From contig JACOUL010000054.1 in the NCBI GenBank assembly GCA_016177875.1, positions 1 through 64,000 on the forward strand: a stretch of 64,000 nt of DNA, written 5' to 3'. The position numbers and the translations under genes are program-made. Source of the DNA: Burkholderiales bacterium. GTDB lineage: Bacteria; Pseudomonadota; Gammaproteobacteria; Burkholderiales; Burkholderiaceae_D. Shown here piece by piece: positions 8,608-17,870 of this stretch; the stretch's first letter is position 1, and every line of letters begins with the position of its first letter. The notes under the pieces were generated by a model. It worked only from the letters and a program-made list of their open reading frames with translations, did no database searches and was not told where the DNA came from.

Positions 8608-9195
8608 CTATCTTCTTGCCGCAGACTTTTCTATCACTCCGCATGCAATCCTGGCTCCCGCATCACCTGTCGCCAATGTCGTCGCATCCGGCGTGGCGAC
8701 ATATCGAGTCGGGATATTCGCGTAGTTGTCCGGACCCGCATGGATAATCAGAGCGCTGCCGTCCCCATCAAAGAGATCAGCGACCGCGAAGCGATCTGTG
8801 TTGAACCTCGCATTCGCCGTACCATCAGCATTCACCAGCAAGACTGGAAAGTCGCCGGAGTGATCTCTATGGGTGTGTCCCGCCAGATCGAAATGCCCGC
8901 CGGACGAGGTGAAAGGCGGAATGCATTCGCCGACTGTATGCACGTGAAACCCGTGGAAGCCTGGAGGGAGGTCACGGACGCTCACGTCAATGGCGACATT
9001 GCCATGCCCTTGTTGAATAAGCCTCGCGCTGCCCACTTGGTTGCCCGCCGTATTGTAAAGCTTCACTTGCGCGCTATTATTCTGCGCCATTGCGGGAGCA
9101 ATCAGCACGGTCAGCGACACGAGTAGCATCGACGTTGTACGGAGCAGTGCTCGCGAGTGTCGGTGCAAAGTTACTTGAACATTACTGAGCATCAT
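8608..9195 (-). CDS. sodC: Periplasmic Cu,Zn superoxide dismutase
   Basis: Removes superoxide in the periplasm. The start at 9195 is chosen because GAGGAG sits 7 bases upstream; in-frame starts at 9234 and 9201 are possible but poorly placed. The protein is 195 aa with a signal peptide ending near APAMA. The metal-site histidines lie in GFHGFHVH and GGHFDLAGHTHRDH, an aspartate in HSGDFP, and the copper-side His in IIHAGPDNY. The two structural cysteines are in GEC and RIACG. It is apparently a single-gene unit, convergent with the PilZ gene. Confidence 0.93.
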   Translation of the reverse strand: MMLSNVQVTLHRHSRALLRTTSMLLVSLTVLIAPAMAQNNSAQVKLYNTAGNQVGSARLIQQGHGNVAIDVSVRDLPPGFHGFHVHTVGECIPPFTSSGGHFDLAGHTHRDHSGDFPVLLVNADGTANARFNTDRFAVADLFDGDGSALIIHAGPDNYANIPTRYVATPDATTLATGDAGARIACGVIEKSAARR

Positions 9196-9503
9196 GTGCA
9201 TTCTCCTCGTCTTTAAATATCGAACGGCAATCACGCTCCACTCATGCTGCAGTCAAATTTAAATGATTGATTAAAAGCAGCCAGCGTTCGCTATGCGTGG
9301 CCGTTTGTCCGATATGCACAGAAGAAAGTACCCATCAAAGTCGCGCCACGCCTTCATCCTAATAAGCTGCCGACTTATACGGTTGATAAAGATCTATGAA
9401 ATGCGATGGGAAAATGCAATCGCCGCGAGACAACATCCGACGTATTCTTCGGCAGAAAATTTGCCGCAGCAGTATCAACCTAATGGAAAGATCGAACGGC
9501 CAA

Positions 9504-10424
9504 TCAGCGTGACTCTGCAACCGCCACACGTGCGGCCGCCAAATCCCAGGCCGCTTGCCCTACCGTCTTAAATACCGGCACTTGGGCGTATCGCAGGGAT
9601 TGGCCGGATAACACCGCGCCTAAGTTCAAGACCGTGCTCCAATCGATATCTGCTTGCAGCAAATCCCCTGCTTCATGCCGCGCCCCTTCAAGATCATCGA
9701 CGACAACCTGGCGTTGCCGTAAGAGCTCGGGTGGGAACTCCGCCATGTCCGGCCTGTAGGCCCCCACGCCAATGGCCAAGGTATGGGGTGCAATGTGAAT
9801 CGGTATAACCGGGGACTTTGACGTCGTCAATGCGACAACAACATCCGTTTCCAGAGCGCGGTGCTGAAGTTGATCGGCGGGCAGTGGATGGGCACATAAG
9901 TCCGGATGGCGATCGAGGAGTGCTTTACAAAAAGACTCCGCCTTGTTGATCGTCGAACCGGCAACCAAGAGGTCCTTCACGCCGAAATATTCCACGAGCG
10001 CGTCCGCATGCGCTGCAGCCTGGGTACCTGTGCCGATCAGCAGCGCTGAACTTGGCGTCTTCGGCGCAAGTGTTTGGATGCCGAGCAAAGTCATCGCCGC
10101 CGTCCGGCGAGCAGTGACGGTTGGGCCATCCAATAACATTAATCGTTGACCGGTCTCGGTCTCGAAGACGATCACTTCGCCTTGAATGGCAGGAAGCCCG
10201 TGCTGCGCATTCTGCGCATGCACCGTAATCAACTTCGAAACGCTGATGCCCTTGCCGATCGCGGGCATGTTCAACAAAAAGCTATTCGAGTTAATGGAGA
10301 CCACTTGGCGCTCCGGCGCGATGATGGCGCCGGTGGCCAGCTCCTTTGCCGCAAGCGCAACTGCGGGAACAAGCTTTGCATAAGGAAGCGCTTCTATCGT
10401 TTTTGTGCGGTCGAGAATTTTCAT
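9504..10424 (-). CDS. Ornithine cyclodeaminase/mu-crystallin family, probably a cyclic imino-acid reductase
   Basis: Protein of 306 aa from the ATG at 10424 (MKILDR); the frame also opens with a TTG at 10457, and no strong ribosome site settles the choice. It has the family's substrate part followed by a Rossmann dinucleotide site, LLIGTGTQAAAHADAL, and a DGPTVTARRTAA segment. In many proteobacteria, members like this reduce delta1-pyrroline- or delta1-piperideine-2-carboxylate in D-amino-acid, hydroxyproline or lysine breakdown. Neighbouring genes give no pathway clue, so the exact substrate is open. It begins about 90 bases after the FecR-domain gene on the same strand. Confidence 0.78.
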   Translation of the reverse strand: MKILDRTKTIEALPYAKLVPAVALAAKELATGAIIAPERQVVSINSNSFLLNMPAIGKGISVSKLITVHAQNAQHGLPAIQGEVIVFETETGQRLMLLDGPTVTARRTAAMTLLGIQTLAPKTPSSALLIGTGTQAAAHADALVEYFGVKDLLVAGSTINKAESFCKALLDRHPDLCAHPLPADQLQHRALETDVVVALTTSKSPVIPIHIAPHTLAIGVGAYRPDMAEFPPELLRQRQVVVDDLEGARHEAGDLLQADIDWSTVLNLGAVLSGQSLRYAQVPVFKTVGQAAWDLAAARVAVAESR

Positions 10425-10514
10425 AGCGTGACGCATGAGGAAAGCCGTGCCTTTCAAAAATCGGCATCAACTGACTTGTATATCCTGAGGAACGAAAAAT
10501 CCAGCGAGCGCAAT

Positions 10515-12302
10515 TTATTTTTTAAACAAAACAGCACCAGTCACGACTGAAGACGGCGTAAAAGTCGACAATGATGTCTGGCCCGTAGACGTCACTTTGC
10601 CACTGCCCATGGTATAAAATACGACGGCGCCTTGGCCGTTCAAGACGAAATGTCCGTTGGCGGAACCGATGTTCTGCGTGCCGCAGGACGGGCCGACGCA
10701 ACTTACTGTATGCGTCATACCGTTGGTCCCGCTCAAGGCCGTGCTCGATCTAAATCCGTCATCGACAGTCTTAGAAATCGGCACATTGTTTGCAGTCATG
10801 CTCCAGTTGCTGGTGTTGGTCGGCGAGTTAAAGCTGACATCAATCGTGGTGTTGGCACGGGCGCTGGTGAAATTTGCGTTGAGCGTGGCGTTCGTCAATG
10901 TCCCGACATTGCCGATCAGGTCAGTTGGATTCGTGCTTCCCAGCACGGTATAACTCGCGGTGCCGGTCAACGGCGGCTGCAAGAAATTGCTCGGCACACT
11001 GCCGATCGTCACCCAATGAAGACTGCGGCTCGTATTGTCAATCTTCCCAAGCAAGGTGCTGCCATCCGCGCTATAGACGGCGATATTGCCGCCGACCCAC
11101 CGCCCCCAAGAAACCGGCACGCCCGCAACTGAACTGGAGCTCACATCCTGATTGACTGCCGTCCCAATCCGGATCGCGGCCGGAGTGAAACCATCGGGGG
11201 CGATTGGAGACGTCGCGCTTGAACCGCTTGAGGTAAAACCGGCTGCTTTCCCACTGAATCCTACCAGCGCGTTACCTTGCTCGATGACTTGATTCGGCAA
11301 CTGCACGCCCCCGTCTACCGCGCCGCGAAATGCATTGGGATCCGTAGACGTCGCCGTCGAATAAATATATTCACCGCCAAACCATTCGCTTGAGGTGCCG
11401 GCAGCGCGTACCAACGTCATGCCGATGGAGATCGTGCTGCCCCCCGTTGTCGTTACCGTTTGGTTCAATGTATTTAAGCTGCTTCCGCTGGAATTGACGC
11501 CGGTTAAATTATTAAGCGTCGGTTCGGTGGAACCGGTCGTTGAAACAGCCGGCGCGCTCTCCGCGTTTGTTACGCCGCTATCCGCCGTGGTCGTCGATTG
11601 AGTATCGGACTTAGCAGCGCTTGGTGTCTGCTTTGCAGTCGGCGCAGGCGCCGCCCTAAAGATATTCGGCATCGTCGGCAACACCACCGGCGCTTGGTTA
11701 AGCGTAGCAGCAAAGCCGACTTGATTGGGTCCGACGTACGCTACGCCTGCATTGGTCGTCAGACTGGTCGCACCGACATTGACCTTGTCATATGTGCCTG
11801 CTTGCAATCCATTGCTCGGATTCGCCTGAGACGGCAGCACAACGACAGCCTCATGATCCGTTCCACGAATGCCGATCGTCGCGCTAGCGGTTTTGATCTT
11901 GTAATTTTCCTTGTTGGTTTTGCCGACGGCACCAGTGATCGCACGCAGCCCGCCGCGAATGAGGGAAAATAAGGCGTTTTCCGAGCCGTCTTCCTTGCCT
12001 TGGTAGCGATAGGCGGAAATTTTGAGCTGCGTGTCGGGGCGTAGCGCAATGATGCCGCCGTCGATCATGCGTACTTGGGCAGTACCGTTTTCAGCGGTGC
12101 TCAGTGTTTCGCCTTCTGCAATTTCAGCGCCTTTTTGCGCCGCTCTCTGCTTGCCTTGATTGTCGATGACGCTGACGCTGCCGGCCACGAATTGGAATCG
12201 CCCGACAGCGGCTGCGTCGGCCAAAACAGGAATGAAGCCGATAGCCGAAATACAGCACCACGCGAGAAAGTATTTACGGCAAAACAGGCGCATTGCAGAC
12301 AT
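10515..12302 (-). CDS. Exported FecR-domain protein with a C-terminal beta-rich, Slam-cargo-like region
   Basis: Protein of 595 aa with a good ribosome site (AGGAGG). A signal peptide ends near residue 32 (LADAAA) and has no convincing lipobox. A FecR-type domain follows (about 35-160: GSVSVIDNQG, GGIIALRPDTQLKI, SATIGIRGTDHEA). A low-complexity Ser/Thr/Ala linker (about 210-290) leads to a long Gly/Ser/Thr-rich beta region. The last 120 residues show alternating strands (NFTSARANTTIDVSF; GHFVLNGQGAVVFY; VVTGAVLFKK) that recall the small TbpB-type barrel of Slam cargoes (inference). It starts 11 bases after a TPR/beta-barrel gene, so the two are likely exporter and cargo. It is not a FecR anti-sigma factor: no sigma factor or receptor gene is present. 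Confidence 0.72.
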   Translation of the reverse strand: MSAMRLFCRKYFLAWCCISAIGFIPVLADAAAVGRFQFVAGSVSVIDNQGKQRAAQKGAEIAEGETLSTAENGTAQVRMIDGGIIALRPDTQLKISAYRYQGKEDGSENALFSLIRGGLRAITGAVGKTNKENYKIKTASATIGIRGTDHEAVVVLPSQANPSNGLQAGTYDKVNVGATSLTTNAGVAYVGPNQVGFAATLNQAPVVLPTMPNIFRAAPAPTAKQTPSAAKSDTQSTTTADSGVTNAESAPAVSTTGSTEPTLNNLTGVNSSGSSLNTLNQTVTTTGGSTISIGMTLVRAAGTSSEWFGGEYIYSTATSTDPNAFRGAVDGGVQLPNQVIEQGNALVGFSGKAAGFTSSGSSATSPIAPDGFTPAAIRIGTAVNQDVSSSSVAGVPVSWGRWVGGNIAVYSADGSTLLGKIDNTSRSLHWVTIGSVPSNFLQPPLTGTASYTVLGSTNPTDLIGNVGTLTNATLNANFTSARANTTIDVSFNSPTNTSNWSMTANNVPISKTVDDGFRSSTALSGTNGMTHTVSCVGPSCGTQNIGSANGHFVLNGQGAVVFYTMGSGKVTSTGQTSLSTFTPSSVVTGAVLFKK

Positions 12303-12313
12303 AAGACCTCCTA

Positions 12314-13678
12314 TTATTGAAAGTCATAGCGAACGACGACGCTCGCCTCTGTACGCTTGAATTCACTCAGCGCCACATTGGAACGATTTTCCGAATAGCT
12401 GATTTGCGGACTAAGCGTCCATCCTCGCGCAGGCATCCAGCTTAGTCCTATCGTTGCATCGAACAGGCGGTCGTTTCCAAACTCCTGGGTCGAAGAACGG
12501 GCAAACGCCGAACGATCCACGCGATAAGTGAAACTGGCATTGCTAAACAGGCTGAGTCCATCGGTCAGTGCTAGCCGGCCATTCAGATTCGTTCCGATAC
12601 TGCGCCTGCCGACATCCGAACCGGAGGGGAGCTGATTCAGAGCGTTGTCCTGAGAGAGCGTCAATCCCACTCCCAACACAGGCCGATATTTCCCGTCAGA
12701 CTGGCAAATCCATCCGGTCCCCAGCGAAAAGCCGTTCACATTGTTGACCGAGATGTCCGGAAATCGCTGACCTACCGCCACACCGAAGAGTCGCACTTGA
12801 GACCGTTCATTGAGCGCACGCCGCCATTCCAAACTTAAACCCGCTGTATTTCGATTGGCCGTCGGTAGATCGGTGCGCTGCCAATAATTCTGCAGGAACA
12901 AATTTGCAAGGTAAGTATCCTGCCCGACCTTATAAGCCAATCCACCGCGTAAATCGATTTGGCTGCTGGAGAAACTCGAACTGTTCAGCACGCCGCGATA
13001 CCGGACATCTGCGCCGCCGTTCAAAGAGAGTCTTTCATCGACGACATGCGTAAGTTCGACGCCACCCGCACTGCCCAATACAGGCGAACTGCGCTTAACC
13101 GAATTACCCGTCGGTAGAAAACCAGGCAAATTGTAGGACTGCAAGACGGCCTGGGTAAAATCGCTGGTGACCGAACTTACGTTGCTGTCGTAACCGGCAA
13201 ATGTTTCCAGATAACCGCGCACCGTAGTGCGTTTAGACTTGGCTTGCTCGTCAATCGCTTTACGATATTTTTCGATGACCTGCTTCGCTAGATCCGGCGG
13301 ATTTTGTCCCGCGACGATATCGAGTTCACTGGCGGCGCGCACCATGTCGCCCATCGCAAAGTAGGCTCTCGCAAGGTCCAGCCTCGCACCGGCAAGCGCG
13401 GGGTTGACTGCCAAGGTGCGTTCAAAAGCCAGCGTCGCCCTATCCGGATGACCGCTATCCAATGCGACTACACCAAACAAGGTGTCAAATTCGACGTCTC
13501 CCGCTCGTTCGAATTCGCGCTCCGAAAGCATGTTATAGGCTTCGCGAGCCTTGCCTTCCTGCAGAAGTTGCCGGGCCTTCGGCACAATTTGATCTGACGC
13601 ATGTGCGCACGGCATTGCAAATGCTGCCGCGGCAAGCACCGCCGTCATCCCCCCGATAGATCGACGCGATATTTTCAT
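12314..13678 (-). CDS. TPR plus outer-membrane beta-barrel protein, Slam/DUF560-like
   Basis: Protein of 454 aa with a signal peptide (cleavage near CAHAS). TPR-like helices span about 30-135 (PKARQLLQEGKAREAYNML; RATLAFERTLAVNPALAGARLDLA). From about 155 a long antiparallel beta-barrel ends in an aromatic strand (SVVVRYDFQ), the usual outer-membrane insertion signal. Periplasmic TPR plus a C-terminal barrel of about 300 residues is the plan of Slam and other type XI outer-membrane proteins. It is the first gene of a pair with the FecR-domain protein. An alternative reading is a general TPR porin. Confidence 0.72.
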   Translation of the reverse strand: MKISRRSIGGMTAVLAAAAFAMPCAHASDQIVPKARQLLQEGKAREAYNMLSEREFERAGDVEFDTLFGVVALDSGHPDRATLAFERTLAVNPALAGARLDLARAYFAMGDMVRAASELDIVAGQNPPDLAKQVIEKYRKAIDEQAKSKRTTVRGYLETFAGYDSNVSSVTSDFTQAVLQSYNLPGFLPTGNSVKRSSPVLGSAGGVELTHVVDERLSLNGGADVRYRGVLNSSSFSSSQIDLRGGLAYKVGQDTYLANLFLQNYWQRTDLPTANRNTAGLSLEWRRALNERSQVRLFGVAVGQRFPDISVNNVNGFSLGTGWICQSDGKYRPVLGVGLTLSQDNALNQLPSGSDVGRRSIGTNLNGRLALTDGLSLFSNASFTYRVDRSAFARSSTQEFGNDRLFDATIGLSWMPARGWTLSPQISYSENRSNVALSEFKRTEASVVVRYDFQ

Positions 13679-13871
13679 CTTATTTTGAAAAGCCTATTGA
13701 GCTGGCGATTCAATGGTACATCAATCTTCCAATACGGCAATGAAAAAATCACATAGCCGGGCAGGAAAATTTCACGAGGGGTCGGCGTTCAAAACGGAAG
13801 AGCGAAAGAGCGTCGACGCAATGCATTGTCGACAGAACAGCAGGAAAATACGGAGTGCTTGCGTCGAATGA

Positions 13872-14066
13872 CTAACGCGCTTCTTCAATCCAGGCCATCT
13901 GGATAGCTTCCAGGACCTTTTCACCGGAACGGCTTGGATCGTCGTCGAATTCGTCCAGCTCACAAACCCACTTGTGCAGATCGGTGAAGCGCACCGTCAA
14001 GGGATCGACGTCGGGGTATTTATCGTAAAGCTCTTCGGCGATCCGTTGGATGTCAGTCCATTTCAT
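13872..14066 (-). CDS. iscX: Fe-S cluster assembly protein IscX
   Basis: Small acidic protein of 64 aa matching IscX/YfhJ: MKWTDI start, [26 protein letters not shown] and the terminal [10 protein letters not shown]. In E. coli it binds IscS and iron and tunes the rate of cluster assembly. It is the last gene of the isc operon and starts 2 bases after the ferredoxin stop. About 190 bases downstream to the next gene contain nothing I recognise. Confidence 0.95.
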   Translation of the reverse strand: MKWTDIQRIAEELYDKYPDVDPLTVRFTDLHKWVCELDEFDDDPSRSGEKVLEAIQMAWIEEAR

Positions 14067-14068
14067 GA

Positions 14069-14407
14069 TTAATTATTTTCCCTGGCGTGATTAATTGTGT
14101 ATTTAGGGATCTCCACGACCAAGTTTTCTTCGCCCACGATTGCCTGGCAAGACAAGCGCGAGGTCGCTTCCAAACCCCAGGCCATATCGAGTAAATCCTC
14201 CTCTTTTTCCTGCGGCTCGTTCAAAGAATCGAAGCCTTCGCGGACGAGCACATGACAAGTCGTGCAGGCGCAGGATTTTTCGCAGGCATGCTCGATTTCG
14301 ATGTCGTTGTCGAGCAAAACGTCGCACAGAGATTTCCCGGCCGGCGCTTCAATGACCGCGCCTTCAGGACAGAGAGTTGCATGGGGCAATACGACGACTT
14401 GGGGCAC
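14069..14407 (-). CDS. fdx: ISC-type [2Fe-2S] ferredoxin
   Basis: Protein of 112 aa that donates electrons during Fe-S cluster assembly. The cluster ligands are Cys42, Cys48, Cys51 ([11 protein letters not shown]-x5-C-x2-C) and Cys87, as in adrenodoxin-type ferredoxins. It begins with GTG, with GAGG about 9 bases ahead. It lies between hscA and iscX, separated from hscA by a palindromic repeat. Confidence 0.95.
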   Translation of the reverse strand: MPQVVVLPHATLCPEGAVIEAPAGKSLCDVLLDNDIEIEHACEKSCACTTCHVLVREGFDSLNEPQEKEEDLLDMAWGLEATSRLSCQAIVGEENLVVEIPKYTINHARENN

Positions 14408-14429
14408 TGTAAAAACCTCATCTAGTTAA

Positions 14430-14507
14430 AATTTGTTGGGGACAGAGTACCGCTGCCTAATTCGTTGGGGACTGAGTACCGCTTCGCTTAACTCAGCCCC
14501 GCAATTT
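14430..14507. repeat. Palindromic intergenic repeat (REP-like), two units, between hscA and fdx
   Basis: Two tandem units: one opens TTGTTGGGGACAGAGTACCG at 14433-14452, the other TCGTTGGGGACTGAGTACCG at 14462-14481. The second closes as a hairpin in which GGGGACTGAGT faces ACTCAGCCCC. The same family recurs in opposite orientation at 16903-17005 and as variants at 17771-17870. The unit lies between a stop and the next ribosome site, as REP sequences do. Confidence 0.8.
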
Positions 14508-14509
14508 CT

Positions 14510-16375
14510 TCAAACGATCTCGTCCAACTTCTTGCCGGACAAGGCTTGCCGTACGCTGCGGTCCATCCGGCGTGCGGCGAATTCTTCCGTGCCTTTCGCC
14601 AGCGTCAGGACGGCCGCGTGAATGGCTTGATGATCGCTTCCTTTTGCGGACTCGCGCGTTTTGTCGATCAGCGACTGTAATGCAGCTCGCTCCTCTTCAG
14701 ACAGCAAACCGCCATCGGCCTCAAGCGCCGACTGCGTCGCGAGAATAATGCGTTCTGCCTCCACCTGTTCTTCACGCAGCGCACGCAATTGCATGTCGGC
14801 GTCTGCTGAACTGAATGAATCCTGCAGCATGCGCGCAATCTCGTCATCGCTTAAGCCATAAGACGGTTTAACGGTAATCGACGACTCGACACCGGACTTC
14901 AATTCACGCGCCGACACAGACAGCAAGCCGTCGGCATCCACTTGATAAGTGATACGAATACGTGCAGCGCCTGCCGCCATCGGCGGAATGCCGTGCAGCT
15001 CGAACTTCGCAAGAGATCGGCAATCGCTGACCAATTCGCGCTCGCCCTGCACCACATGAATCGCCATTGCGGTCTGGCCGTCTTTAAAGGTGGTGAACTC
15101 TTGCGCGCGCGCGCACGGAATGGTGGAATTACGCGGAATCACCTTCTCCACCAGGCCGCCCATGGTTTCCACGCCCAGCGATAAAGGAATCACGTCCAGC
15201 AGCAGCCAATCATCCCCGGCGGCACGGTTGCCCGCCAACAAATTGGCTTGAATGGCGGCGCCGAGCGCTACCACTTTATCGGGATCGATATTCGCCAGCG
15301 GTGTAGTATGAAAAAATTCCGCGACCGCCTTGCGGATATGCGGCATGCGCGTCGCGCCGCCGACCAATACCACGCCGTCGATATCTTCTTCCGACAGATT
15401 GGCATCGCGCAACGCTTTTTTGCTGGGGTTGATTGTCTTCTTCACCAAATGCTGCGTGATCTCGAAGAAAGTCGCTGCCGTCAAAGTCACATGCACCTCT
15501 TCGCCCGAATGGAGCTTGGCGTCGATCTGTGTTTCGTCTTTGGTCGACAGCAGTTCTTTCGCCTCGCGCGACTTCACCATCAACAACCGGAAGTCTTCAT
15601 CCGACAAAGGCTCCAGCTTGGCTTGCTCGATGATCCAGCACATCAAGCGGTGATCGAAATCATCTCCGCCGAGAGCGGAATCGCCGCCGGTGGACAATAC
15701 TTCGAATACGCCCTTGGTGAGCTTGAGAATCGAAATATCGAAGGTGCCGCCGCCGAGGTCATACACGGCATAGATGCCTTGCGAGCCATGATCGAGGCCG
15801 TAGGCGATCGCCGCGGCAGTGGGCTCATTCAATAAGCGCAGCACATTCAGGCCGGCGAGTTTGGCCGCATCCTTGGTGGCTTGGCGCTGCGCGTCGTCGA
15901 AATACGCGGGCACGGTAACGACTGCGCCAACCAAGTCGTCACCCAGCGCATCTTCGGCACGCTGACGCAAGGTCGCGAGAATCTCCGCCGACACTTCGAC
16001 CGGGCTTTTGACGCCGGCAAGGGTCTTCAACTGCACCATGCCCGGCGCATCGACAAAGTCATACGGCAGATTTTCTGCGTAGACGATGTCCTTCAGCCCT
16101 CGTCCCATGAAGCGCTTGACCGAGACGATGGTGTTTTTCGGATCGTTGATTTGCGCGGCTTGCGCTTTGTAACCAATGTTCGCATGCCCTTCAGGAAAAT
16201 AGCGCACTACCGACGGCAACAATACGCGCCCCTTCTCGTCTGCAAGCACTTCAGGGATGCTGTTGCGAACGGTCGCCACCAGGGAATTCGTCGTGCCGAG
16301 ATCGATTCCCACTGCCAGACGCCGCTGATGCGGAACGGTGGACATGCCTGGTTCGGAAATCTGAAGTAGCGCCAT
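14510..16375 (-). CDS. hscA: Fe-S cluster assembly Hsp70 chaperone HscA
   Basis: Hsp70-type chaperone of 621 aa that, with HscB, releases [2Fe-2S] clusters from IscU. The nucleotide-binding domain opens with [14 protein letters not shown] (about 21-34) and has [11 protein letters not shown] and [11 protein letters not shown]; the substrate domain starts near 395 ([16 protein letters not shown]). Length matches the HscA family rather than DnaK, and the C-terminal tail lacks a DnaK-type EEVKD end. It starts 11 bases after hscB and is followed by a REP-like pair before fdx. An in-frame ATG at 16345 is an alternative start. Confidence 0.95.
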   Translation of the reverse strand: MALLQISEPGMSTVPHQRRLAVGIDLGTTNSLVATVRNSIPEVLADEKGRVLLPSVVRYFPEGHANIGYKAQAAQINDPKNTIVSVKRFMGRGLKDIVYAENLPYDFVDAPGMVQLKTLAGVKSPVEVSAEILATLRQRAEDALGDDLVGAVVTVPAYFDDAQRQATKDAAKLAGLNVLRLLNEPTAAAIAYGLDHGSQGIYAVYDLGGGTFDISILKLTKGVFEVLSTGGDSALGGDDFDHRLMCWIIEQAKLEPLSDEDFRLLMVKSREAKELLSTKDETQIDAKLHSGEEVHVTLTAATFFEITQHLVKKTINPSKKALRDANLSEEDIDGVVLVGGATRMPHIRKAVAEFFHTTPLANIDPDKVVALGAAIQANLLAGNRAAGDDWLLLDVIPLSLGVETMGGLVEKVIPRNSTIPCARAQEFTTFKDGQTAMAIHVVQGERELVSDCRSLAKFELHGIPPMAAGAARIRITYQVDADGLLSVSARELKSGVESSITVKPSYGLSDDEIARMLQDSFSSADADMQLRALREEQVEAERIILATQSALEADGGLLSEEERAALQSLIDKTRESAKGSDHQAIHAAVLTLAKGTEEFAARRMDRSVRQALSGKKLDEIV

Positions 16376-16386
16376 AGGGAATTTAT

Positions 16387-16902
16387 TTAATCGGATAAGA
16401 GATCGAATACACGGGCGACTTCTTCTTTAAAACGCTCAAGAAACATTAAGCGCCGCACACCTTGGGCAGCTTCTGCAAAATCCTTCGCGTCGAGCGCTTT
16501 TTCAATTTGTGCCAGCTCGGCTTTGCGGGCAGCACGCAAATCGGCTTCAAGGTTTTCGAGGGCACCGATATCCTTGTCAGCGTGCGCTTCATCCAATGCC
16601 TCGCGCCACTCCATCTGCTGCATCAAGAAAGCCGGCGGCATGGCGGTATTGGATTCTGTCTGCAAATCGACGCCGTTCAATTCGCACAGATATTGCGCGC
16701 GGGCCAGCGGATTCTTGAGCGTTTGGTAGGCTTCATTGGCACGCGTGGCCCATTGCATGGCGACGCGTTTTTCCGCACCGCCGGCACTGGCGAAGCGGTC
16801 GGGATGGGTTTGATTCTGCACTTCGTGATACGCCTTATCCAAGGCTTGCATGTCAATGGCAAAGCGTTGCGGAAGATGGAAAAGGTCGAAGTGAGTTTTC
16901 AT
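16387..16902 (-). CDS. hscB: Fe-S cluster assembly J-protein HscB
   Basis: J-domain co-chaperone of 171 aa that brings IscU to HscA. The N-terminal J domain keeps the HPD motif ([11 protein letters not shown]), and a three-helix C-terminal bundle follows. The start codon abuts a REP-like repeat, and no Shine-Dalgarno sequence is visible within 15 bases, so its translation may depend on RNA structure or be weak. It is followed at 11 bases by hscA. Confidence 0.95.
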   Translation of the reverse strand: MKTHFDLFHLPQRFAIDMQALDKAYHEVQNQTHPDRFASAGGAEKRVAMQWATRANEAYQTLKNPLARAQYLCELNGVDLQTESNTAMPPAFLMQQMEWREALDEAHADKDIGALENLEADLRAARKAELAQIEKALDAKDFAEAAQGVRRLMFLERFKEEVARVFDLLSD

Positions 16903-17005
16903 AATTGCGGGACAGCGTTCCTTGAATTGCGGGACTGAGTTAAGCGAAGCGGTACTCTGTCCCCAACAAATTACGCCAGTGGTACTCTGTCCTCAACAAA
17001 TTAGA
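16903..17005. repeat. Palindromic intergenic repeat (REP-like), inverted copies, between iscA and hscB
   Basis: It contains AATTGCGGGACAG and GCGGGACTGAGTTAAGCG followed by GGTACTCTGTCCCCAACAAA and a variant GGTACTCTGTCCTCAACAAA. These are the reverse complement of the units at 14430-14507. Arms of opposite sense allow several hairpins. The element reaches the base next to the hscB start codon. Confidence 0.8.
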
Positions 17006-17031
17006 TAAATGAATCGATACGTTCGGCAAGA

Positions 17032-17355
17032 TCAGATACGGAAGCTCTCACCGCAACCGCACTCATCCTTCACATTCGGGTTGCTGAACTTAAAGCCTTC
17101 GTTCAAACCTTCGCGCGCGAAATCGAGCTCTGTGCCGTCGATATAAGGCAAACTCTTGGGATCGACGAATACCTTGACGCCGTGCGACTCGAAGACCTGG
17201 TCTTCCGGCGTACTCTCGTCCACATACTCCAGTTTGTAAGCCAAACCGGAGCAGCCTGTCGTGCGCACACCGAAACGCAAACCAATACCCTTGCCGCGCT
17301 TTTCAATATAACGCGCCACATGTTTCGCCGCTTTTTCAGTCAGTGTGATTGCCAT
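17032..17355 (-). CDS. iscA: A-type Fe-S carrier protein IscA
   Basis: Protein of 107 aa that carries iron or Fe-S clusters from the IscU scaffold to apo-proteins. The three ligand cysteines are present: [11 protein letters not shown] (about residue 35) and the C-terminal DECGCGESF pair. It starts 5 bases after the iscU stop, in the conserved isc order. Confidence 0.95.
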   Translation of the reverse strand: MAITLTEKAAKHVARYIEKRGKGIGLRFGVRTTGCSGLAYKLEYVDESTPEDQVFESHGVKVFVDPKSLPYIDGTELDFAREGLNEGFKFSNPNVKDECGCGESFRI

Positions 17356-17360
17356 ATCGC

Positions 17361-17756
17361 TTATGCTGCCTCCTTCGTGCCGTGCTTGCTTTTGTAATCT
17401 TCAACTGCTGCCTTGATCGCGTCTTCCGCCAAAATCGAGCAGTGGATTTTCACCGGCGGCAAAGCCAGCTCTTCCGCGATTTGCGTGTTCTTGATCGACA
17501 AGGCTTGATCGAGCGTCTTGCCCTTCACCCACTCGGTCACCAGCGAAGAAGAAGCGATCGCCGAACCGCAGCCATAGGTCTTGAACTTCGCATCTTGAAT
17601 CACGCCGTCTTCACCGACCTTGATTTGCAGCTTCATCACGTCGCCGCACGCCGGCGCGCCGACCATGCCGGTGCCGATTGAATCATCACCCTTCTGAAAC
17701 GACCCGACGTTGCGCGGGTTTTCGTAGTGGTCGAGAACTTTATCCGAATAAGCCAT
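17361..17756 (-). CDS. iscU: Fe-S cluster scaffold protein IscU
   Basis: Scaffold of 131 aa on which IscS-derived sulfur and iron form a [2Fe-2S] cluster. It keeps the three ligand cysteines (APACGD, YGCGSA, IHCSIL), the Asp after the first, and the HscA-binding motif LPPVK. The ribosome site is AGGAG. It is separated from iscS by two REP-like hairpins, which could set its level apart from IscS. Confidence 0.96.
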   Translation of the reverse strand: MAYSDKVLDHYENPRNVGSFQKGDDSIGTGMVGAPACGDVMKLQIKVGEDGVIQDAKFKTYGCGSAIASSSLVTEWVKGKTLDQALSIKNTQIAEELALPPVKIHCSILAEDAIKAAVEDYKSKHGTKEAA

Positions 17757-17770
17757 TTCCGTACTCCTAA

Positions 17771-17870
17771 TTTCAGTTGAGGACAGAGCACGCTACGCGT
17801 AGCGCTGTCCCGCAATACCTAACAACTGTTGAGGACAGAGCATGCTTCGCATAGCACTGTCCCGCAATAA
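17771..17870. repeat. Two tandem palindromic repeats (REP-like) between iscS and iscU
   Basis: Unit one holds a perfect inner palindrome, CGCTACG/CGTAGCG (17791-17804), flanked by GAGGACAGAG and CTGTCCCGCAA. Unit two, starting at about 17827, repeats the plan with GAGGACAGAGCATGC and GCACTGTCCCGCAA. The second unit ends right at the iscS stop codon. Related to the repeats at 14430 and 16903 but with a different inner stem. Confidence 0.82.

Noticed and set aside
9293..9571. 92-codon plus-strand frame before the cyclodeaminase gene
   Set aside because: It overlaps the cyclodeaminase gene, has no ribosome site, and its arginine/proline-rich product looks like chance coding.
13772..13963. 63-codon minus-strand frame overlapping iscX
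   Set aside because: It runs through iscX in another frame and ends in sequence without coding character; iscX is certain.
14430..17870. A CRISPR array reading of the isc-operon repeats
   Set aside because: Units are palindromic and differ in orientation, there are no uniform spacers, and they lie at separate gene junctions.
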